Shown here: positions 56,165 to 64,000 of the stretch, piece by piece
Layout: each line of letters begins with the position of its first letter
Position numbering within the stretch: position 1 is the stretch's first letter
DNA from: WHSW01 sp963749365
GTDB taxonomy: Bacteria; Actinomycetota; Thermoleophilia; Solirubrobacterales; 70-9
Direction of reading: 5' to 3'
NCBI GenBank assembly: GCA_963749365.1
Contig: CAVVME010000001.1
Span: 62,001 to 126,000, forward strand
Length of the DNA: 64,000 bases
Program-made: the position numbers and the translations under genes
The notes under the pieces: model-generated
Told to the model about the DNA's origin: nothing
The model's database searches: none
The model's input: only the letters and a program-made list of their open reading frames with translations

Positions 56165-56915
56165 TTGACTTCCTTCACCTCATACTGGGCGCAGAGCACA
56201 TGGCAGGAGCGGCGATACCTGGGCGGCCAGCCTCTCGGGCACGCAGCTAGCAATGAGTTCCGAAAAGCGGGGTTGGACCCGGAGATCACGTGTACATCGT
56301 CGGCATGACCGACGCTGGCGAACTTCTCGCCTTCGGAAGTCGGAATAGTCGCGTCCAACCGCTTGGTCGAACGCGACGAATGGTCAGTCGTCAACGGGCT
56401 CGAACTTGCCTATGACGGCGTTAGGTCCTGGAAGCGCCCACACGCCGTGGCGATCGTTGCGAAATGGGTGGCGGCTCGAGAGCGAGGGGCCGATCAGCAC
56501 GCCGACGCCGGGCCGCGGGGTCGTAGCGACTGCGCACCGTGACCCCGAGGCGGTGCGGGTGATGAGCTGGCATGCCCCTAACAGAGCGGGCGAGGGTCTC
56601 AAGATCAAGATGGCTGGCTACACCGCGATTATCGAGGCTGTACGCAACACTGACGGGCCGCTGATCGTCGAATGGATGCGAACCACGGATCTCCGGAACA
56701 TCGCTTCAACCCTGTGATCCCGATCCGGATCATGAACACGCAATCGAGATCGGCTTCTTCAGCACCGACCCCGGTCACAATCTCTCGGACGCCCTCCTCG
56801 CTTACTTGAGCAATACCCCGCTCGCGCACGAAGATCATTGAACGCGCCAAGGACGCTCGAGGTCACCTACACACACGGAAAGACACCCGACAAGTACGAC
56901 TACATGATGATCTAG
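56165..56915 (+). CDS. Endonuclease/exonuclease/phosphatase (EEP)-fold protein, frameshifted
   Basis: It was pieced together from several frames. A start such as TTG 56165 gives MTSFTSYWAQSTWQERRYLG; later segments are WSVVNGLELAYDGVRSWKRP, ISTPTPGRGVVATAHRD, VMSWHAPNRAGEGLKIKMAG, then PLIVGMDANHGSPEHRFNP (the EEP metal-site GMDAN pattern) and LEVTYTHGKTPDKYDYMMI at the stop, 56915. The SWHAPN and GMDAN strands match metal-dependent DNase I/exonuclease III-like proteins. At least four indels are needed. Confidence 0.6.
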
Positions 56916-57068
56916 CCTGAGGACGCGGTAGTCGCAGGTTAACGACTATTCCGGAGCATGCGCCGCGAAGTGATCACTTTCTTGGAGACGACTCACGGCG
57001 AACAACTGAGTACGGCCGCAGGCGGACGTCTCAGGGGACGGTCCGAGTGAAAGCGATAGGAAGGGCGC

Positions 57069-58754
57069 ATGGCCCGCATGTACCCCCGCACCCTGCTCGA
57101 CACCGAGGTCAAGAGCCAGGGCGAGAAGCGCGTCTTCGAGGCGCTGCGCGACGGCCTCGACGACTGGGAGGCCTTCCACTCGGTCGGCTGGATCGGCCGC
57201 GACCACGCCGAGGGCGCGAACGACGGCGAGATCGACTTCGTCCTCTGCCATCCCGAGCGAGGGCGATCCTCTGCCTCGAGGTCAAGGGCGGCGGGATCGA
57301 GTGCCAGCACGGCGAGTGGTTCCGGCTCGATCGACGGGCAAGCGCGAGCGGATCAAGGACCCGTTCACGCAGGCGCTCGACCACCGCTACGACCTCGAGC
57401 GCAAGATCGACGAGCTCGACGGCTGGAAGCGAGCGACGAGCTCTTCATCGTCCACGCGCGTCGCCTTCCCCGACATCACCGTCCACGAGCTCGTCCTCGC
57501 GCCCGACGCGCCCGCCGAGATCCTGATCGACCGCAACGACCTCGAGGACATCGACGACGGCGATCGAGCGCGTCCTCGCCTACCACCGCGGCGCACGCGA
57601 GAAGCGCGAGCCGCCCGGCGAGAAGGCGCTGCAGACGCTCCGCGAGCTGCTCGCGCCCGACGTCCGGATCGAGGTGCCGATGGCGAGCGAGTTCCTCGAC
57701 GAGGAGGAGCAGCTGATCACGCTCACCCACGAGCAGGCGATGCTGCTCAGCCGCTTCGGCCGCGACCGGCGGATGGTCGTCACCGGCTGCGCCGGCTCGG
57801 GCAAGACGATGCTCGCGGTCGAGCAGGCAAAGCGGCTCGCGCGCGAAGGGCAAGCGACGTGCTCTTCGTCTGCTTCAACCGCGCGCTGCGCGACCACCTG
57901 CGCGAGCGCGAGGCGAAGTCCGGCGTCGACTTCCACACCTTCCACGGCCTCTGCATGCAGCTCGCGCAGCGAGGCCGGAGTCGAGCTGCCCGAGCTACCC
58001 GAAGGACGAGGCCCCGCCGGAGTTCTGGGACGAGGAGCTGCCCGACGCGCTGGTCGAGGCGATCGAGCGAGCTCGGCCCGCAGTACGACGCGCTCTTCGT
58101 CGACGAGGCCCAGGACCTCCACAACCACTGGCTCGACGCGCTGATGCTCACGCTCGCGCGACCCGGACGAGGGCCTCGTCTGGCTGTTCATGGACGACAA
58201 CCAGCAGCGTCTACGACGCGCGAGCTCGACGTGCCCGACGGAGTTCCGTCCGCTTCGACCTCACCGTCAACTGCCGCAACACCCAGGCGATCCACCGCGA
58301 GGTGATGAAGAAGTACGAGGGCGAGGTCGAGCCCGAGGCGCTCGGGCCCGAGGGCCGCGAGGTCGAGCTGCTCCACACCGACGACCAGCCGGCGACGGTC
58401 GCGCGCGATCGATCGAGCGCCTCTGCGGCAAGGAGGAGGTCCCGCCCCAGGACGTCGTCGTCCTCTCCTCCCACGGCCTCGAGCAAGTCGGAGGTCGGCC
58501 GAGCCGGCTGCCGGGCCGTACTCGTTCGTCGAAGGAGCCGCGAGCCGCTCGGCCCCTACATCCGCTTCTCGTCGATCCGCGGCTTCAAGGGCCTCGAGTC
58601 GCCGGTCGTGATCCTCTGCGAGCTCGAGGACCTCGACGACGAGACGATCGACCAGCAGCTCTACGTCGGGATCTCGCGGGCGCGGAACCACTGCGTGATC
58701 GTGGCGCCTGGCAAGCCTCCCACGAACGAGGCGAGGAGCGAGACCGAGGATTGA
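57069..58754 (+). CDS. NERD-nuclease plus SF1 helicase-like protein, many frameshifts
   Basis: About 560 residues interrupted by a dozen or more indels. The N-terminus is a NERD nuclease-related domain (LLDTEVKSQGEKRVFEALRD, then DGEIDFVLCHPE and LCLEVKGGGIECQHGEWF). Helicase motifs follow: VVTGCAGSGKTMLAVEQAKR (I), LFVDEAQDL (II), LWLFMDDNQQ (III), TVNCRNTQAIHREV (IV), SSIRGFKGLESPVVILCE (V) and YVGISRARNHCVIV (VI). NERD-SF1 proteins include the Nhi anti-phage nuclease-helicase, so a defence role is plausible. Confidence 0.75.
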
Positions 58755-58990
58755 GCATTTCGATAGGGGCCCGACGGGCGGCACCGCGGCATACGAGTGA
58801 TGGTGAGGCGAACGCCTAGGCCACGGCTTTGTGGTCAACGAGGCTGCGGGCGACTCACAAGGCACGAGGCTGCGTCATGCGTCGTGCGAGATGCTCCAGG
58901 CACCCATCGATGCAGACAGGATCTCGTCACCCCGGCCGAAGCATCGCTCGACCTCACACTCATGGTTTGGCCTCCAACAAGCACGCGGGT

Positions 58991-59640
58991 TCAACAGGCT
59001 GCTCCGGTTGGCTCCGCGCTCACGCCTACGTCGAAGAGCAGGCCCGCCTCGCGCATGCTTGTGACCTTGTCGCGAGTCACGATCAGGTGGTCAACGATTC
59101 TTATTCCAAGTGTTGCGCCCGCGCGTTGCATCACCCGGGTCAACCGTTCGTCTTGGCTGCTGGGCGTCGCGTCGCCGCTCGGATGATTGTGCGCTAGCAC
59201 AACTCCCGACGCATCGAGCCCGGAGAGCCGCATCATTACGTTTCGAGGGAAGGCGACGGCACGATCGACTGTCCGGTCCCGACAAGCTCCTCGCCCACGA
59301 TCCACCCCGCTCCGTCGACCAGGATGGCCATCACCGTCTCAACCTCCAGCCCACCAATTCGGACGCGAAGTCCCCTGCCGGCGGTCTTTGCGTTGAATCG
59401 CGGCCGCGAGCCGCCACTCTCGTCACCCGCGTACCGAACCGCCAGTTCCCTTATGGCCTGGATCCGTCGAACCGTCTGGCGTGAGAGACCAAGACCGAGG
59501 AGATCTCTCGGCCTTTCATCGAAGAGTCGCCTCAGTCCGCCTGCGTGTTCGAGCAGGACCTCCACTTCCATAACTGTGACTTGCTGGTCCAACGCGCACG
59601 CGACCACAGCGGCGTCTTCGACGATCTCCTCGCTTGTCAA
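58991..59640 (-). CDS. radC: RadC/JAB-domain DNA repair-like protein, frameshifted
   Basis: About 216 residues. The N-terminal part has two helix-hairpin-helix-like segments (LLEHAGGLRRLFDERP, LLGLGLSRQTVRRIQAIREL). One missing base near 59272 breaks it before RAVAFPRNVMMRLSG. The C-terminal JAB metal motif is LAHNHPSGDATPSSQDERLT (HxHPxG...D), followed by GIRIVDHLIVTRDK. RadC proteins accompany mobile and defence regions; their activity is unproven. It starts at TTG 59640. Confidence 0.78.
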
Positions 59641-59729
59641 GAGTAAAGCCCACCGGGGTAATAAGCCCGTCGGTGTCTTGCGCGCCCCGGGGCCCGGAAC
59701 CGGCGGGCCGTCGAGAGTCTCGGGTGACG

Positions 59730-62502
59730 TCAGTCCTCGGCGGACGTCTCCGGTTCGATGAGCCGCGGAGCAGCAGGATCGGTCGGTGGCTCCCCCCTTA
59801 CCGCGACCACCAGATCCTCAAAGGTCCAGCTTCCAAGCCGTCGAACAGCGTTTGATTGACGCGCATGTATCGCCATCGGCGTCGCCATGCCCGGTCACCT
59901 GAGCGCACCAATGCTCGATCGCGGCGTCCTTCTGTTCTGTCCCCGGCCAAACTCGGCCTTTCGTTTCGATGATCCAGTGAATGGGGTCATCGCGGTCATC
60001 GCTGGTCGATTGCACCACAGCCCAATCGGGGAAGTAGCGGCCGATCGCTCCGGAGAGCTTCACGTAGTCGACCCAGAAGTCGGTTGCATACTCAGCGAGC
60101 GCGGCAAACCGATCAACATCACGACAAGCATCGAGGAACCCGCCGAACCTCCGCTCGAAGTCGTTCTAGGTCGCGACGTAGTTGAAGACGGTGCTCTCAG
60201 GCCTGCGTGCTGCGCCACCAGTTGAAAGGCTCGGTTCGAAAGCCTGTACGCGGCATGCTCAATCTTAGATCGCGTTGCTCAGAACCGTGTTCGCGATCCT
60301 GGCGCCAGGAAGCTCGCGATCTTCTGCGGGCCCAGCCGACTAAGGTACACGCCGCACCGCCTCGTCGTCTGACGTCGACCGGTTTGCCAAAGCATCGGTC
60401 GGCCAAGTACGGTGATCTTCGGGTAGAGCTCGGCGAAGTCCCCGGCTAGGCCCGCGGATCGTTGGTGACCCGAGCCGATAGCTCCGACCATCAAGGCGGT
60501 TGAGCACGTTGCCGCGCTTCATTGTGATCTCGCCGACCGCGTACTTCATTCTGAGCCGGTCACCGCGATTCGGATGCCTGGAATCGCCCGATGTCACCCT
60601 TTTCGAGGGCAGGCTTGAACGTCGACGGGGTCGAAGTCCCGCAAACGGCGCGCGACACGGCGAATCGCCGAATCGGTCCGCGGAATCTCGATGTCGAACT
60701 CGATCCGCTCCTGGATCGGCTGCAACCGTGATCGGCGGGCTGGGCGGCTCGTCGCTCGGTCCGTACGTGCACGCCTTCCTTCTCGAGCTCGCGCACGAAG
60801 TTCTCGAATGCTGGCGTGCCGAGCACCTCGAGGACCTGATCCGAGTCCGGGCCGACCTCCGCATGAGGCGAAGGCCACGACCGACCGCCTGCTCCGGAAG
60901 GATCTCGCCGCTGCGGTGCCGGGCGGAGTCCGAGCACGATGGTGACGTTGCGCACGTCCCATCCCTCGCGCAGCACGAGGACGCTGACGACGGCCCTGAT
61001 CGGGTTGCTCGGGCTCGTCGATCTCACGGGCCAGACGCCGGAGCTCGTCGAGCTCGCCCTTCTTGATCTCGCCCTCCGTGTCGGTGTGGATGACGAGCAC
61101 CTCGTCGTCCTTCAGACCTCCAGCCGAGCCGGTCGACGCAGCCACTCGCCGATCTTGTCGGCGTGCTGGATCGACTCGCACATGACGAACATCACCGGCT
61201 TCGCGTCCGAATGTCCTTGAAGATCTCTCGGTGCTCCTCGAACCGCTCGACGCCCGCGACGAGCCAGTCGCGGTACTTCTCGATCACGTTCGTCCGCGTC
61301 ACGTCGGTCGGGGTCGACGCGGTCGACCATGTGCAGGATGATCGGCGACTTCACGATCCGATCCTCGACCGCCTGCGCGAGCGGGTAGTCGCAGACGATC
61401 CAGGGGAAGTACACGCCCGTCTGGAACTTCGGCGTCGCCGAGAAGTCGAGCCAGAGATCGAGCCCACGCGGCAGGCGCTGGTGCAGGCCGAGGAGCGTCT
61501 TGTTCCACTCGAGCTCGTCGTCGTGGACGTGGTGTGCCTCGTCGTTCATGACCACGAGCGAGTCGAGGCTCGCGTGATCCGCTCGAGCATCGCGCCGGCC
61601 CTGCGCTCGCATCGCCGGACGGCTTTCGGCCGAGCAGCGCGGTCGATGGCGTTCTTCGGCGTCCACTCTCGCGCCGCTCTCGTAGAGCTGCTGGATGTTC
61701 GTCAGGAAGAGGTTCCCGGCGCCGGCGGGCTCGGTCGCTCTCGCCGCGCAGGATGACCTGGAGATCGAAGCTGCCAGCCTCGGCGGAATCAGCGGCAGCT
61801 CGCGGAAGACGAAGCCGTTCTCGAAGTCCGTCCGCAGCCGCTCGAACACGATGACGTTCGGCGCGAGGATCAGGAAGTTCGTCGAGAGCGGCGAGTCCGA
61901 CTCCCGGCGCGCGTGGAAGTACGACCAGGCGATCGACGAGCGCCATGACGAGCGTCTTGCCCGTGCCGGTGGCCATCTTCAGGCGAACCGCGCGAGGTCC
62001 TCGGGCGGGAGATCGATCGATGTCGACGCTGCCGTCTGCCTTCGCCATCACCACCTGCCGCACTCCGTCCGTGCGTCGTCTGAAACTCGATGCCCGGCTC
62101 GGTGAGGTTCGGATCGGGAACGTCCTGGTACGTGCTCGATGAGCTCCTTGACGTCGCGGCATCCTTCGACCTCGACGAGGTAGGCGAGCGTCTCGACCGC
62201 CTCGCGCTGGCCCCAGTACGGGCCGGAACGCCCGCCGTTTCGGCCTCCTCGAACCACCAGCGGAAGAGCCGTCTCGTCGTGTCGGAGGCGCCGTCGTACC
62301 CCGAGTCGCGCCACTCGTCGACGGCGTCGCGGAGCTTGTTGACGAGGAGCATCTCGGACGGCCGCCGCTCAGTCGACGAGCTCGAGCTCGTCGGTGCCTG
62401 GCACCTTCCGGACGAACTTCGATCTGGGCTGCGAGTAGGGATCGCGGTCCTCGAGCCCCGGGAGCTGGACGGTCGTAGCCGAGGACGGACTCTTCTCGCC
62501 AC
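59730..62502 (-). CDS. Type III-like restriction helicase subunit (Res, BPTD_3080-like), many frameshifts
   Basis: Roughly 920 residues over many indels. The corrected N-terminus is EKSPSSATTVQLPGLEDRD after GTG 62502. Motifs: YWGQREAVETLAYLVEVEG, LKMATGTGKTLVMA (Walker A), VVMNDEAHHVHDDELEWNK (DEAH box), LDFSATPKFQTGVYFPWIVC, MFVMCESIQHADKIGEWL, a C-terminal nuclease-like DWAVVQ...WIIETKGRVW, and the end RLIEPETSAED at 59730. It would translocate on and cut unmodified DNA with Mod. Confidence 0.8.
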
Positions 62503-62503
62503 G

Positions 62504-64000
62504 TCAGCTCGACCTCGACGCGCAGGATCTTCGACGTGTCGTTGCCGAAGATGTCGATCACCTTCACCATCACCGCGTACTCGCCCGGCTCGTCGTACAT
62601 GTGCGGATCTGAGTCGCAGCGTCGAGCGACCGGTCCTTCCGCGTGCGGTAGGTCACCCAGCCCTGCATGAAGGTGTCGTCGCGAGAAGTCCCAGTCGACG
62701 GCCCAGTAGTCGACGTAGTCGGACCACTTCGTGATCTTCTCGCGCACGTCGTCGGGGACGAGCTCCGGGTTCGGGATGACGAAGTTCTTCGAGCGACGAC
62801 CGTGAACTCGCGCTGGTTGCCTGTCGCCTTTGACGCTCGCCTCGAGGTAGGCGAGCTCGAAGAACTGGACGTCGCCCTTCGCCGCGGCCTGCTCCTCCAT
62901 CACCTCGCGCGGGATCTGGCGCAGGACGAGCTTGACGCCCTGCTTCTTCGCTTCCTCCGAGACGAGGTCGTTCAGACCCATCTCCCACTCCCAGCCGAGG
63001 ACGTGCAGCTCGCTTCGCCTTGAGCGCGGCGCACTCCTCGACGCAGGCCGCGATCTCGTCGATGGTCACAGGCGCGTCGACCGCGCCGACATGGACGAAC
63101 GCCTTGCCGATCTTGCCCGTGCAGATGCTGGAGCCCGGTGGTCGGCGCCGCGCCGTACAGCTTCAGGATGAAGGCGACGTACTCGTAGAGGCTGATCAGC
63201 GCCGTCGTCGTCGAGATCCTCGCCGAACGTCGCGACCTGCCAGTACTGGCGCTCGTACTTGCCAAGGTTCAGGACCTCGAACGGGCTTGCAGTCCTCGAT
63301 GTCCAGCAGCCGCTTGCGGGTGACGTGGATGGCGAAGCGGCCGAGGTCGCACCCGATCCAGCGCCGGCCGAGCTTCTCCGCAACCGCCAGCGTGGTGCCG
63401 GACCCGCAGAAGAAGTCGGCGACGAGATCGCCCTCGGTTCGAGGATGCGTTGATGATGCGCTCGAGACAGCGCTTCCGGCTTCTGCGTCGGGTAGCCGAG
63501 TCTCTTCTTCGAGCGAGCTTGTTGATGCATGCGATGTGTCCAAACATCGTCCACGACCGCCGTAACCGCCATTGCTTCATCCAGGTACTGACGCGTTCCA
63601 CACTCGCTCATCGAGACTATCCGCCTTCGACCGAGTCGCTTCGTCCGCTAACGCGAACGTCTCTCAATGTCCTTCAGGTTGTAAGGACGATACTGCGTTT
63701 GATTGTAATGCTGTGAGCAGTCGTCTTCGCGTAGAAGAGGATCGTGTCGTGGCTTCGATCGAAGTTGTTCTGCCGCGCTGAGTCCCGACATCCTGCCAGT
63801 ATGCCCAGACGATCTCGTTCGGAAAGTTCTCCGCTCCGAAACACTTCGTCGAGCACAACCTTCGACGTAGTGACCAGCACTGCGCAGTCGAGGTGAACGT
63901 AGAGCGCCCCTGTTTCGCGAGAAGCAGCTCCCGCATAACGCAAGGCGCGGTCATACCATCATGTCGAGGTACGACGTCGAGCCCACGCCCCCACGTGTCT
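62504..64000 (-). CDS. Type III-like DNA methyltransferase subunit (Mod), partial and frameshifted
   Basis: The 5' end lies beyond the right edge. Visible parts: ETGALYVHLDCAV (target-domain start), FPNEIVWAYWQD, NNFDRSHDTILFYAKT, the AdoMet motif VADFFCGSGTTLAVAEKLGR near 63400, RRWIGCDLGRFAIHVTRKRL, and a C-terminal domain with LVPDDVREKITKWSDYVDYW and HMYDEPGEYAVMVKVIDIFG. Removing one C near 62509 gives the end VEVS and a TGA at 62504, two bases before the Res start. N6-adenine or N4-cytosine methylation is expected; the recognition site is unknown. Confidence 0.8.

Noticed and set aside
58755..58990. Possible small genes between the NERD-helicase and RadC genes
   Set aside because: Short overlapping frames without ribosome sites or recognisable sequence; nothing supportable.
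53660..64000. Interpreting the broken genes as old pseudogenes
   Set aside because: Segments between breaks keep catalytic motifs and normal conservation, and the breaks are almost all one-base indels; decay would bring substitutions and larger losses.
53660..64000. Base modification by the local Mod enzyme as the cause of indels near GAG
   Set aside because: Genome-wide methylation would affect the whole window, but most of 1-44 kb is clean.

Overview
The window is GC-rich DNA with tightly packed genes, frequent GTG/TTG starts and many 4-base stop/start overlaps. It carries an F420-type (DUF385) oxidoreductase, a type III glutamine synthetase, an RsgI/RsiW-like zinc anti-sigma factor and many ECF-like regulators. 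This points to an actinobacterium, most likely a soil Thermoleophilia/Solirubrobacterales member. That placement is an inference from gene content and base composition; no rRNA or tRNA was seen.

1-21.6 kb is housekeeping and stress-type sequence. It holds a FAD oxidase/acyl-CoA ligase pair, then a cupredoxin lipoprotein, an ECF sigma/anti-sigma pair and a DUF4396 membrane protein that share copper-type (CsoR-like) palindromes. It continues with glutamine synthetase III, a basic histone-H1-like protein, a diguanylate cyclase, a DEAD-box RNA helicase and a zinc/HTH protein preceded by related 5' leaders, an antiporter, an M3 peptidase, a CorA transporter, a K+ channel and an SprT-like protein.

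21.7-28.9 kb is a complete-looking histidine-utilisation operon on the minus strand: iclR-hutH-hutU-def-hutF-hutI. A peptide-deformylase homologue sits where the N-formylglutamate deformylase (HutG) would be expected. A double palindrome lies between iclR and the divergent plus-strand operon.

28.9-42.0 kb is one long co-directional catabolic cluster: an SDR, a three-subunit molybdenum hydroxylase with a CoxG-like protein, a class III aminotransferase, a taurine/nitrate-type ABC transporter, an M20 hydrolase, a DUF6282 hydrolase, a tautomerase and a second class III aminotransferase. The substrate is unknown; import, hydroxylation, hydrolysis and deamination of an N-containing organic compound is the simplest reading.

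42-53.6 kb is accessory. It contains two PIN-domain toxin-antitoxin pairs, a tandemly duplicated conserved hypothetical gene (about 880 bp unit), and a compact sigma factor / 214-residue protein / small basic protein / ImmA-IrrE protease module, followed by small uncharacterised proteins.

53.6-64 kb is rich in nucleases: an ARPP-1/DUF6569 protein, a TM0106-type RecB-like nuclease, a hidden endonuclease/exonuclease/phosphatase gene, a NERD-helicase, a RadC protein and a type III-like restriction-modification pair (Res and Mod) running off the right edge. It resembles a defence island. Almost every gene here is interrupted by single-base indels although the protein sequence between the breaks is well preserved. 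Sequencing or assembly error is therefore more likely than decay, and coordinates of these genes are given across the breaks.
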